Positions 10,398-18,141 of a DNA stretch of 64,000 bases are shown here, piece after piece (the stretch's first letter is position 1; every line of letters begins with the position of its first letter). This DNA comes from Bacteroidota bacterium. Lineage in GTDB: Bacteria > Bacteroidota > Bacteroidia > Chitinophagales > Chitinophagaceae. Made by a program: the position numbers and the translations under genes. The notes under the pieces were generated by a model. That model was not told the origin of the DNA. It searched no databases and saw only the letters and a list, made by a program, of their open reading frames with translations. The stretch is taken from positions 558,001 to 622,000 of the forward strand of contig JADJJH010000001.1 in the NCBI GenBank assembly GCA_016706595.1, given 5' to 3'.

Positions 10398-10855
10398 ATT
10401 GCTTTTAATGAAATGATAAGATATTGATGTTCAATCGTTGTCGGAAATGTTCGTAATGGGGTATCAGCTGGTGCGTTTTGAACTTTGCCATATTGGTCGA
10501 ATTCACTGCCATGTGCCGCACAAACTAATTTATCGCCAAAGGCTGTAAGTTCGGCACCTTGATGCGAACATCGCATGTATAAAGCCGAGTAGGTATTATC
10601 TGCCAAGCGATACACGCAAATCGGAAACTTAATTTTTGGATGTTGTGCAATGATGTATGATGTCTTGCTTATGATGTCGTCGTTAGCATGTAGTTTTTTA
10701 CGAGTTTCAAAATCGCTCAAAGGAATTCGAATTACATCACCCACTAATTCGGCATTAATCATTTTCTGACTGTTACATCCTTCTAATAATAAACCCATTG
10801 TACCTAGGCCTAAACAGGCATAGCCGCAGTTTTTGATAAATTCATTTCGGTTCAT
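10394..10855 (-). CDS. Rieske [2Fe-2S] lipoprotein
   Basis: 153 residues. An N-terminal hydrophobic segment ends in the lipobox LLLEGC (Cys27), predicting a membrane-anchored periplasmic protein. The cluster ligands are clear: Cys96 and His98 in RCSHQG, Cys112 and His115 in CAAHGSEFD. This is an arsenite-oxidase or small-ferredoxin type Rieske domain rather than a full bc1 subunit. It probably passes electrons to or from the di-heme protein. The start overlaps the di-heme stop (TAATG) and the stop overlaps the porin start, so translation is coupled. The redox partner and purpose are unknown. Confidence 0.9.
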   Translation of the reverse strand: MNRNEFIKNCGYACLGLGTMGLLLEGCNSQKMINAELVGDVIRIPLSDFETRKKLHANDDIISKTSYIIAQHPKIKFPICVYRLADNTYSALYMRCSHQGAELTAFGDKLVCAAHGSEFDQYGKVQNAPADTPLRTFPTTIEHQYLIISLKAI

Positions 10856-12057
10856 TATAAAGATTTTAGAAATTGAATAAGGTCATTTTTTTCATTTTGA
10901 GATAGGGATTGATATTGCGAATTACTTTGACTCGCTTCTCCTCCATGCAATAAAATGGCTTCTTCAATGCTATGTGCTCTGCCATCATGCATCAAAAAAT
11001 ATTGACCACCTTGCGATGCAGGTGAAAGTCCTAAACCCCAAAGTGGTGGCGTTCGCCATTCATACGTTTTTGCATTGCCTTCTGTATACTTATCATCTAA
11101 TGCATAACCCATATCATGTAATAATAGATCGGTATACGGGTAAAAAACTTTATTGGCTAAGGCAGAAATAGGCGCATTGCCGGTTTTAAGTTGGGGCACA
11201 TGACAAGCACCGCATTGAATTTGGATGAAGATATTTTTACCTTGTACAACTTTTTTATCATCGCCATTTCGTTGAATAGGTGCTTTTAAAGTTTGCAAAT
11301 AAGCTACTAAAGCTTGAACTGTTTTATCGTTAACCTCAGGGTCGGTAGCTAAACCCGAGTAAGTGTCAAAAGGATTAAATGTGGAGGTGATACCCATATC
11401 TTGATTATAGGCATTTACGGTTTGATGCAATAAATTATAGGCAGCTGCTTTTTTACCAAAACGATGTATATATTTTCCACCTTGTGAAATTGCATTCGAT
11501 GGTGGCGTAACATAAGATGGAGGGAAAATCCAATTGGGCTTACCTGAAATGCCATCTCCGTTGGTATCAAATTCATCCGACATGGAAATGATATCTTGAT
11601 CGCTTACAAATTCTAAAAAACCTAAACCCGAATTAGCAGGGGGTGTAAATTTTGAAAATGTTGCGCCTGCCGGTATAATTTCTGGAAGAAAAGAAGGCAA
11701 AGCTCTATGCTGCAACTGTGGTCCGCCGAGATGTAAATATTGATTTCCATTCGAATCAGATTGTCCGAACCGCGTAAGTGTAGTAAAGGGTGTTCCTTTT
11801 CCATCACCGGCATGACAGCTAGCACAGCTATTTGCTACAAATAATGGACCTAACCCTTTTGCACTGCTAAAAACTTCAGTAAAAGCAATATCGCCCGCAA
11901 TGAACTGCGCATTTTGTGCTGGCGTAAGGTCTTCAATGGGTCCATCTAAAGTTTCATTATTTTTAGGTAGTTTGGGTTCAAGTTTTGCGCAAGAAGCCAA
12001 AATGATTATAGAGGCTAAAAATAATGGCAGCTTTTTTGGGAGGGAGAAGCTTTTCAT
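10855..12057 (-). CDS. Di-heme c-type thiol-oxidoreductase-like lipoprotein (DUF1111 family)
   Basis: 400 residues with lipobox LASC at Cys23, so a periplasmic or outer-membrane lipoprotein. Two heme-c sites are present: C78-A-S-C81-H82 and C282-G-A-C285-H286. The family motifs TPPLWGLG and FLMHDGRA appear near the end. Members are di-heme proteins distantly like bacterial peroxidases. In proteobacteria, relatives are found beside imelysin-type iron-uptake genes and are Fur-regulated (recalled). Here the gene heads a coupled operon with Rieske and porin genes. Its promoter (-33 at 12103-12106, -7 at 12075-12082) brackets a DtxR-like operator, so metal-responsive repression is likely. The enzymatic reaction is unknown. 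Confidence 0.88.
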   Translation of the reverse strand: MKSFSLPKKLPLFLASIIILASCAKLEPKLPKNNETLDGPIEDLTPAQNAQFIAGDIAFTEVFSSAKGLGPLFVANSCASCHAGDGKGTPFTTLTRFGQSDSNGNQYLHLGGPQLQHRALPSFLPEIIPAGATFSKFTPPANSGLGFLEFVSDQDIISMSDEFDTNGDGISGKPNWIFPPSYVTPPSNAISQGGKYIHRFGKKAAAYNLLHQTVNAYNQDMGITSTFNPFDTYSGLATDPEVNDKTVQALVAYLQTLKAPIQRNGDDKKVVQGKNIFIQIQCGACHVPQLKTGNAPISALANKVFYPYTDLLLHDMGYALDDKYTEGNAKTYEWRTPPLWGLGLSPASQGGQYFLMHDGRAHSIEEAILLHGGEASQSNSQYQSLSQNEKNDLIQFLKSL

Positions 12058-12074
12058 GTTTTTTATTATGACAA

Positions 12075-12106
12075 CAAAACTAATATAGTTAGATTAGTCT
12101 AACAAA
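12075..12106 (-). promoter_or_regulatory. Promoter of the di-heme/Rieske/porin operon
   Basis: On the minus strand, TTTG (12103-12106) and TAGTTTTG (12075-12082) are separated by 20 bases, matching the Bacteroidota TTTG-N19-21-TAnnTTTG consensus. The -7 box is 18 bases before the operon ATG. The inverted repeat at 12088-12103 fills the spacer. Confidence 0.75.
12088..12103. promoter_or_regulatory. Probable DtxR/MntR-family operator
   Basis: GTTAGA-TTAG-TCTAAC is a perfect 6-bp inverted repeat with a 4-bp spacer. Its GTTAG...CTAAC core resembles the classical DtxR/IdeR box (TTAGGTTAGNCTAACCTAA). It lies between the -33 and -7 boxes of the di-heme operon and 24 bases upstream of the -7 box of the divergent DtxR-type gene. 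It could therefore repress the operon and autoregulate the regulator. Binding is inferred. Confidence 0.7.
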
Positions 12107-12126
12107 TAATGTTAAGGATAATTATG

Positions 12127-12134
12127 TAGATTTG
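12127..12134 (+). promoter_or_regulatory. -7 box for the DtxR-family regulator
   Basis: TAGATTTG matches TAnnTTTG, 27 bases before the ATG. No good -33 TTTG is seen, which would suit a weak or regulated promoter. Confidence 0.55.
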
Positions 12135-12161
12135 CGGCATTCCAAAATTAATTAGCAGACT

Positions 12162-12815
12162 ATGTTGTCGAATACAGAAGAGAATTACTTAAAGACCTTG
12201 CTCAAGCTCATTTTTGAAGATGAGCATGAAACGGCAGGTACCAATAAAATTGCTGAATTATTGATGGTTAAACCGGCCACAGTAAGTGATATGTTGAAAA
12301 AACTGAAGGCAAAAGAACTGGTAGAATACGAGAAATACGGCAAAATCAATCTCACGGAGACCGGTAGGAAAAAAGCATTAGAAATTGTAAGAAAGCACCG
12401 CTTATGGGAAACTTTTTTATATGAAAAATTGGAATTTACTTGGGATGAGGTGCATGAAGTTGCCGAACAGTTAGAACATATTCAATCAACAAAACTCATT
12501 GATAAGCTTGATAAATATTTAAACTTTCCGCAATTTGATCCACATGGAGATCCTATTCCAAATCCGCAAGGCGAATTTACAGTTCAAGAAACAAAAAAAT
12601 TATCAAGTATAGAAGTCGGAAGAGGTTGTAAGATGGTAGCCGTTAAAGACAATTCGAGTACCTTTTTACAATATGTAGTAAAAGTGGGTTTAGGCATTAA
12701 TCAACAAATTAGAATTGTGTCGAAACAAGAATTTGATGATCTAATAGAGATAGAGGTAAATGGTATGAAGTCGATGGTAAGTCAGAAATTTGCTGAAAAT
12801 ATTTACGTAGTGTAA
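12162..12815 (+). CDS. DtxR/MntR-family metal-dependent transcriptional repressor
   Basis: 217 residues, the usual three-part DtxR length. Residues 1-70 form the winged helix-turn-helix (MLSNTEENYLKTL, then TNKIAELLMVKPATVSDMLK). Residues 70-140 are the metal-binding/dimerisation domain, with the His/Glu-rich HEVAEQLEHIQS and a conserved FDPHGDPIPNPQGEF. Residues 145-217 are an FeoA/SH3-like tail. Such proteins bind Fe2+ or Mn2+ and repress uptake genes; which metal is used cannot be decided here. It is divergent from the di-heme/Rieske/porin operon, and a DtxR-like palindrome lies in the 104-bp gap, so that operon is its most likely target. Confidence 0.92.
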   Translation: MLSNTEENYLKTLLKLIFEDEHETAGTNKIAELLMVKPATVSDMLKKLKAKELVEYEKYGKINLTETGRKKALEIVRKHRLWETFLYEKLEFTWDEVHEVAEQLEHIQSTKLIDKLDKYLNFPQFDPHGDPIPNPQGEFTVQETKKLSSIEVGRGCKMVAVKDNSSTFLQYVVKVGLGINQQIRIVSKQEFDDLIEIEVNGMKSMVSQKFAENIYVV

Positions 12816-12884
12816 GATACAGAGATGACTTTTATGTACATCACTTATTTAGGTTTCAACGTTCAACGAAAACAAAACATCAGG

Positions 12885-13595
12885 CTACTTTAAATTATGA
12901 TATACTTTTTGAACATCATCATCTTGTTCAATCCGATCAACTAATTTTAATAATTCTTCTGATTGTTCATCGTTTAATTCAACGGTTGTGGTAGGTATAC
13001 GAGTTAATTCAACAGAAATTGGCGTAATCCCTTTTTTTTCTAGAAATTCACTCATCAATCCAAAATCGTTGAAGTTCGATCGAATAATAATATTGCCTTC
13101 TGCATCTTCACCAATCTCTTCCATACCAAAATCAATGCCTTCTAATTCAAGTTCATCGATGTCAATATTTTCATTCTTCAATTTAAACTCACCCATTCGT
13201 GTAAATAAAAAGGCAACCGAACCACTATTCCCCATAGCACCGTTTCCTTTATTAAATGCAGCTCTCACATTAGCAACCGTTCGGGTATGATTATCGGTGG
13301 CAGTCTCAACTAAAACGGCTACACCATGCGGACCAAAACCTTCGTACAAAACCTCTTCATAATTTGAAGTGTCTTTACCCATGGCTCTTTTAATTGCAGC
13401 CTCTACACGATCTTTTGGCATATTACATGCCTTTGCATTTAAGTAGCAACGACGTAATGCAGGATTATTTTCGGGCTCAGGACCGGCAGCTTTCACGGCT
13501 ATATTAATCTCTTTACCAATACGGGTAAAGTCTTTAGCCATTTTATCCCAACGGGCAAACATCGCCCCTTTACGTACTTCAAATATTCTTCCCAT
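12885..13595 (-). CDS. YebC/PmpR-family protein
   Basis: 236 residues, the normal length. Family hallmarks are MGRIFEVRK, ARWDKMAKDFTRIGKEI, the LYEGFGPHGVA motif and NKGNGAMGNSGSVAFLF. Members act as DNA-binding regulators in some bacteria, and recent work ties the family to relief of ribosome stalling, so a translation role is also possible. A TAGATTTG -7 box is at 13616-13623. It is a stand-alone gene convergent with the DtxR-type gene. Confidence 0.95.
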   Translation of the reverse strand: MGRIFEVRKGAMFARWDKMAKDFTRIGKEINIAVKAAGPEPENNPALRRCYLNAKACNMPKDRVEAAIKRAMGKDTSNYEEVLYEGFGPHGVAVLVETATDNHTRTVANVRAAFNKGNGAMGNSGSVAFLFTRMGEFKLKNENIDIDELELEGIDFGMEEIGEDAEGNIIIRSNFNDFGLMSEFLEKKGITPISVELTRIPTTTVELNDEQSEELLKLVDRIEQDDDVQKVYHNLK

Positions 13596-13615
13596 AATTA
13601 CTGAATTTTGCGCGG

Positions 13616-13623
13616 CAAATCTA
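13616..13623 (-). promoter_or_regulatory. -7 box for the yebC-like gene
   Basis: TAGATTTG on the minus strand matches TAnnTTTG, 20 bases before the ATG. The -33 position shows only a weak TTTCTG. Confidence 0.5.
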
Positions 13624-13668
13624 AACTCTTTTTTTGATTTTTTCAGAAACCCTTAGACGGGTGTATAA

Positions 13669-14196
13669 TTATTCCCATGTTGATTTAAAAGTTTCCTTAT
13701 ATTTTTCGAAAGGCAAACTTTTATGTTTGTTTGAACCTATATAAGTGAGTATCATTTCAATGGTTGGAATATCTAAATAACCAGGCACCGGATTGGGATT
13801 TGCAAACAATTCATCGCAAAAAATACTAGTAGGATAACTCAATTTATACTGCATAAACTCGGCTGCCAATTCATTGGTTTTACTATCAGGTAGTCGTCCA
13901 TACTTCTTGCCATTAAAGAACATGGAGTCGGCGGTTTCAGCATCCATATGAATGGCATAATAATGCTCGTTCATATATTCAATTACTTTAGCATTCGTAA
14001 ACGTTTTTTTATCCATCACCTTACACCATCCACACCAATCGGTATAAATATCAATGTATACTTTTTTTGGTTTTAGTTTCATTTGCGTTTGCGCTTCTTC
14101 AATACTCATCCATTGTATGCCTTTTCCTTTTTTTTCTTGTGCGCACGCACTTAATGATAAGAGAATTATACTCATTATAAATAGGCTATATTTCAT
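13669..14196 (-). CDS. Thioredoxin-fold lipoprotein with WCGWCK active site
   Basis: 175 residues. The signal ends in lipobox LSAC (Cys18), so it is probably lipidated and periplasmic. The active site WCGWCK follows a beta strand VYIDIYTD, as in the DUF255/thioredoxin-7 group (DsbD-gamma-like). A conserved SYPTSIF segment supplies the cis-Pro loop. It likely acts as a thiol reductase or oxidase in the envelope; the partner is unknown. The 5' end is divergent from ubiX with a 66-bp gap. Confidence 0.85.
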   Translation of the reverse strand: MKYSLFIMSIILLSLSACAQEKKGKGIQWMSIEEAQTQMKLKPKKVYIDIYTDWCGWCKVMDKKTFTNAKVIEYMNEHYYAIHMDAETADSMFFNGKKYGRLPDSKTNELAAEFMQYKLSYPTSIFCDELFANPNPVPGYLDIPTIEMILTYIGSNKHKSLPFEKYKETFKSTWE

Positions 14197-14262
14197 ACTT
14201 TATAATTTTTACGATTACATGATTAGTTTTGCTAGTCTACTAACAAGGGTGTCAAAAGTATA

Positions 14263-14826
14263 TTGAATATGCAAAAGAAAAAAATTGTGGTTGCCGTTAC
14301 CGGGGCATCAGGTGCTATATATGCGAAAGTGCTTCTGCAAAAACTGCAAACCATTTCGCAAATAGAAGTTGCCGTGGTGATGAGTGAAAATGCAAAGGAT
14401 ATATGGAAGTTTGAATTAGGAAATGAAGATTATGAAAAGATGCCATTTATTTTTTATGATGTTAAAAATTATTATGCACCTTTTGCCAGTGGAAGTAGTA
14501 GTTACGAAGCCTTAGTGATTTGCCCGTGTAGCATGGGCACTTTAGCACGCATTGCCAATGGGGTTAGCGATAGTTTAATTACCCGAGCTGCCGATGTAAT
14601 GTTAAAAGAAAGAAGGAAATTGATTTGTATGGTTCGGGAAACACCCTATAATTTAGTTCATATTAATAATATGAAATCAGTAACTGAAGCTGGCGGAATA
14701 ATTTGTCCGGCTACCCCCTCGTTTTATAGCTTACCTAAAACATTTGACGAAATGGCGGCTACCGTTATCGACAGAGTAATTAGTTTGTTAGGAATTGATA
14801 TTTCAACGTATCGATGGGGAGAATAG
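14263..14826 (+). CDS. ubiX: Flavin prenyltransferase UbiX/Pad1
   Basis: 187 residues, full length. UbiX joins dimethylallyl phosphate to FMN to make prenylated FMN, the cofactor of UbiD-type decarboxylases. The N-terminal VVAVTGASGAIYAKVLLQ is the flavin-binding loop. CPCSMGTLARIANG and LICMVRETPYNLVHINNM carry family residues, ending with DRVISLLG. No ubiD homologue is in the window. Bacteroidota usually make menaquinone, so its client could be UbiD in menaquinone/futalosine or aromatic metabolism (inference). Confidence 0.95.
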   Translation: MNMQKKKIVVAVTGASGAIYAKVLLQKLQTISQIEVAVVMSENAKDIWKFELGNEDYEKMPFIFYDVKNYYAPFASGSSSYEALVICPCSMGTLARIANGVSDSLITRAADVMLKERRKLICMVRETPYNLVHINNMKSVTEAGGIICPATPSFYSLPKTFDEMAATVIDRVISLLGIDISTYRWGE

Positions 14827-14885
14827 CTGGTATTCACAAACGCCGCTTGAGGTTCTCGAAGACGGAAATGCAAAATAGACAGTAG

Positions 14886-15683
14886 TCAGTTTGCCGTAGT
14901 CTGCTTTTGTTTTCTTTTTTTTAATGATTTAGGAATACATAAAGCGGTTGGTTCAAATGTACCCGTTGCATCGCGTATAACCCAAGATGCCATTTGCAAA
15001 CCAAAGAGTGCGGGGATATAGGAAATGGTTCCATAAAAAGAATTTTTAAAATTAGTCGCATCGGTCATTTTAATGGAATTTCGGTTGGGCGATTCTTCTG
15101 AAAAGACCGTCATGATGCCTTCTTTAATTCCAATTCGGTGTAAGCGTTTTCGTAAGTAAGCAGCAAACGGACACATATGTGTATTTGAAATATCAGCGTA
15201 TTTTAGTTGCATGGTATCAATTTTTCCACCGGCTCCCATGCTACTAATAATTTTGCAAGGTTTAGCTAAGGCGGCTTTCATTAAATACAATTTGGGGGTG
15301 ATGGAATCGATACAGTCGAGTACATAATGAAAATCTTGGCTATTTACCAATGCCGTAGTTTCGTCGGGGTCTAAAAATTGATTAATAGTAGTGAGTTGGA
15401 TATTTGGGTTGATATCTAGAATTCGATTTTGCATTTGCTCGGCCTTGCTTTTTTGCACGGTTGAATGCAGTGCAGGAAGCTGACGATTTACGTTGGTGAT
15501 ATCAACCACATCACCATCAACGATGGTAAGTTTGCCGATACCAGCGCGTGCAAGAAATTCGCCGGCATAACTTCCTACGCCGCCTAAGCCTACTAATAAA
15601 ACATTGGTATTATTCAATATTTCCAGATGCGATTGAGTGATGAGTAACTCGGTACGTTCGAGCCATTTAGGGGTTTCATACAT
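14886..15683 (-). CDS. tcdA: tRNA threonylcarbamoyladenosine dehydratase (TcdA/CsdL-like, ThiF/E1 fold)
   Basis: 265 residues. The Rossmann nucleotide-binding site reads VLLVGLGGVGSYAGEFLARAG, followed by DGDVVDITNVNRQ, the E1-like ATP/Mg site. CIDSITPKLYL and SSMGAGGKIDT are TcdA hallmarks. The enzyme uses ATP to cyclise t6A37 in tRNAs to ct6A. Stand-alone gene; a -7 box lies only 5 bases upstream of the ATG (15689-15696), implying a leaderless or near-leaderless message. A structured repeat lies further upstream (15776-15890). Confidence 0.9.
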   Translation of the reverse strand: MYETPKWLERTELLITQSHLEILNNTNVLLVGLGGVGSYAGEFLARAGIGKLTIVDGDVVDITNVNRQLPALHSTVQKSKAEQMQNRILDINPNIQLTTINQFLDPDETTALVNSQDFHYVLDCIDSITPKLYLMKAALAKPCKIISSMGAGGKIDTMQLKYADISNTHMCPFAAYLRKRLHRIGIKEGIMTVFSEESPNRNSIKMTDATNFKNSFYGTISYIPALFGLQMASWVIRDATGTFEPTALCIPKSLKKRKQKQTTAN

Positions 15684-15688
15684 GGGCG

Positions 15689-15696
15689 CAAATGTA
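15689..15696 (-). promoter_or_regulatory. -7 box for tcdA
   Basis: TACATTTG on the minus strand matches TAnnTTTG, 5 bases upstream of the ATG. Transcription would start at or inside the start codon, so the mRNA may be leaderless, or the box may be fortuitous. Confidence 0.4.
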
Positions 15697-15775
15697 ATAA
15701 ATGACTGTGTAGATTAGATAATAAGTGATGTTTTTTGATTTGATATGGATACAGATTTTGAATTGTGTACACACT

Positions 15776-15890
15776 GTGGCAAAGATTGAGGCGGTACCCC
15801 GGATGCCTTGCCGACTATTTTTTTTTAATATTGAAATGATTTGCATAAGCAAGGCAACGGAGTATGAGCCGAAAGCTTGGCTGCCACCCC
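15776..15890. repeat. Structured intergenic repeat, copy 1
   Basis: About 115 bp bounded by GTGGCA (15776-15781) and TGCCAC (15882-15887). An inner GCCTTGCC/GGCAAGGC-type pair surrounds a variable AT-rich centre. The arms nearly match copy 2 at 30519-30630: GAGGCGGTACCCCGGAT on the left, and GGCAACGGAGTATGAGCC plus GAAAGC on the right. It lies between divergent genes. An 80-codon open frame crossing it has no protein character. Confidence 0.85.
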
Positions 15891-16004
15891 AAAAAATAGA
15901 ATAGATTTTGAGATGCAATCTTTTTTGAATGCAAATACCATGTTCAGGGTATAGAATTATACAATTCGCTTTTCTACCTTCGTGTTACTTAAATTGTAAT
16001 GATT

Positions 16005-16985
16005 ATGAAAAAAGGATTTTTATTATTAATGGTAATGGTGGTTTCCTATTGTTCAAAAGCCCAGTCGCCCATTATGGTTTGCGATTCAAGCGGAAATATT
16101 TGCACACCCTATTATAATTTAGATACTGCCTATACGGCTGCAAGCCCTGGAAATTATATTTACATACCGGGAGGCATGTTTGCATTGAATGTAACCATTG
16201 ACAAAGCTGTACATATTATTGGTGCCGGGTATTATATGGATAGCGCTATGATTACAAATTCAACTACAATAACCGGAAATATTCTTGTAGGAGGCAATGC
16301 ATCCAATACATCAATTGAAGGTCTTTACATTGCAGGCTCTATTAGTGGACCTACTTCTACTAATCTTACTAATATGAGTTTTAAGTATTGTAACGTGTAT
16401 TCTTTATCGGGCTATTTGAGCTATTCAATTATAAAAGATTGTATTATTAGATACAATAATTATACTGCTAACAATTTTTATAATGGAACTTACAATACCA
16501 TCACAAACACATTTTTGTATGATCTTACCAATTTGCACAACAGCATCATAGAGAATTGTAATGGTTTAATTTATGGCAATAACTTAACCTTTAACACGTT
16601 TAAAAATAATATCTTCATCTCTTATCCATATTCTCCATTAGCTCAAACCGGAGGTAGTAATTTATTGAGTAATAACTTGTATGTAAACTCTTGTCCTTAC
16701 TATTGCATGGGCGCCACCTACAACACAAATTTAATTACAGCAACCTCATCATCGCTCTTTGCATCGGGTGTTGTAAGTTATAGTGATATGCATTTGTTGC
16801 CAAGTTCTGTTGCTATGACTGCCGGAGAAAATGGTACCCAATTGGGCGTTTATGGAGGATTATTTCCATTTAAAGAAGGAGGGGTTCCTAGTAATCCTCA
16901 TATTTATTTTAAAAATATTTCACCATCTACCAATGCAAGTGGGCAATTACCTGTTCAAATCAAAGTAAGAGCAGAAGACCATTAA
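16005..16985 (+). CDS. Secreted beta-helix-like protein, paralogue 1
   Basis: About 326 residues, starting at MKKGFLLLMVMVV (a Met two codons earlier is possible). A signal peptide ends near SKAQ. The middle has many short Asn/Ser/Thr/Ile segments (for example NNLTFNTFKNNIF), typical of right-handed parallel beta-helices. The last 50 residues form a distinctive tail: GENGTQLGVYGGLFPF, then GGVPSNPHIYFKNISPST and a final LPVQIKVRAE. The next gene is a paralogue of nearly the same length and tail. No T9SS sorting domain is present. Function unknown; probably exported and associated with the dockerin-like repeat protein downstream. Confidence 0.8.
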   Translation: MKKGFLLLMVMVVSYCSKAQSPIMVCDSSGNICTPYYNLDTAYTAASPGNYIYIPGGMFALNVTIDKAVHIIGAGYYMDSAMITNSTTITGNILVGGNASNTSIEGLYIAGSISGPTSTNLTNMSFKYCNVYSLSGYLSYSIIKDCIIRYNNYTANNFYNGTYNTITNTFLYDLTNLHNSIIENCNGLIYGNNLTFNTFKNNIFISYPYSPLAQTGGSNLLSNNLYVNSCPYYCMGATYNTNLITATSSSLFASGVVSYSDMHLLPSSVAMTAGENGTQLGVYGGLFPFKEGGVPSNPHIYFKNISPSTNASGQLPVQIKVRAEDH

Positions 16986-17046
16986 AGTCTTATTCAAACA
17001 GATAGCCATCGCAACAATCTTCAATCTTCAAATAAATAATGTTCAC

Positions 17047-18030
17047 ATGAAAAAAAATCTCTTCTTTATTTTAATTTCATTTTTTAGCTCGTCGATATTT
17101 GCGCAAGCGCCTATTATGTTGTGCGACTCACTAGGAAATACTTGTACACCCTATTACCAAATCGATTCGGCCTATGCTGCTGCAGTTGATGGTAATTATA
17201 TGTATATACCTGGCGGTATTTTTACCTTTGGTTCAAGCATTAATAAACGTTTGCATATTATCGGGGCGGGTTATAGATTAGATAGTGCTATCATTACCAA
17301 TACTACCCAAATAAGTGGAGGTATTGTATTGGGGGCAAATGCATCGGGTTCATCATTCGAAGGCATGTATTTAACAGGAAGTATTACCGGACCAACAATA
17401 AATGCCTTACAAAACTTGACATTTAAGTATTTGAACATAGCCAGTATTAGTTTAAAAATGAGCAATTCATTGCTTAGAAGCAGTATAGTACGAACCGGAA
17501 CTACGAATGCGAATCTTTTTTATACAGGAATCAATAATGAAATTTCAAATTGTTTTATCGCTGATATTGGACAACTCAGTAACAGCATAATTCAAAACTG
17601 TATTGGTATATATACTGTAAATAATAGCGTAATGAATTTGTTCAAGAATAATATTTTTGATAGGTATCCTTCAGCTAGTAACTCATCCTCTCAAGGATCT
17701 GGAAATAGTTTAGTATACAATGTATATACAACCACTTGCCCCATCTATTGCATATCAAGCATTTATGCAGCGAATAATATACTATTGAGTGAGGCATCGG
17801 TATTTGCTGCCGGAACATTAACCACTGAGAATATGCAATTACAGCCTGCTTCAGCGGCCATGACAGCCGGAGAAAATGGAACTCAAGTAGGGGTTTTTGG
17901 CGGATTGTTTCCATTTAAACTAGGCGGTGTGCCTAGCAATCCTCATGTGTATCAAAAGTCAATTTCTCCATCTACAAATTCAAATGGTCAATTACCAGTT
18001 CAAATTAAAGTTAGGGCTGAAGGCTATTAA
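17047..18030 (+). CDS. Secreted beta-helix-like protein, paralogue 2
   Basis: 327 residues with signal peptide MKKNLFFILISFFSSSIFAQ. It is colinear with the upstream gene throughout: CDSLGNTCTPYYQIDSAY, YIPGGIFTFG, HIIGAGYRLDSAIITN, and the tail GVPSNPHVYQKSISPST ending LPVQIKVRAE. The pair clearly arose by tandem duplication and has since diverged in the central helix coils, where exposed loops of such folds often bind ligands or glycans. It lies 61 bp after paralogue 1, probably in one operon. No catalytic residues are recognisable. Confidence 0.8.
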   Translation: MKKNLFFILISFFSSSIFAQAPIMLCDSLGNTCTPYYQIDSAYAAAVDGNYMYIPGGIFTFGSSINKRLHIIGAGYRLDSAIITNTTQISGGIVLGANASGSSFEGMYLTGSITGPTINALQNLTFKYLNIASISLKMSNSLLRSSIVRTGTTNANLFYTGINNEISNCFIADIGQLSNSIIQNCIGIYTVNNSVMNLFKNNIFDRYPSASNSSSQGSGNSLVYNVYTTTCPIYCISSIYAANNILLSEASVFAAGTLTTENMQLQPASAAMTAGENGTQVGVFGGLFPFKLGGVPSNPHVYQKSISPSTNSNGQLPVQIKVRAEGY

Positions 18031-18141
18031 TTAATTTTCTAATCATAAAAATGAAATGAGGCATATCAGTACCCGTTACTCAAACGAGATATTTTATTGC
18101 CGAATTCCATGTGACAAATAAAAATCAATACATTCAAACAC

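Noticed and set aside
15676..15918. 80-codon minus-strand open frame
   Set aside because: Runs through the structured repeat, overlaps the tcdA start and has no family resemblance.
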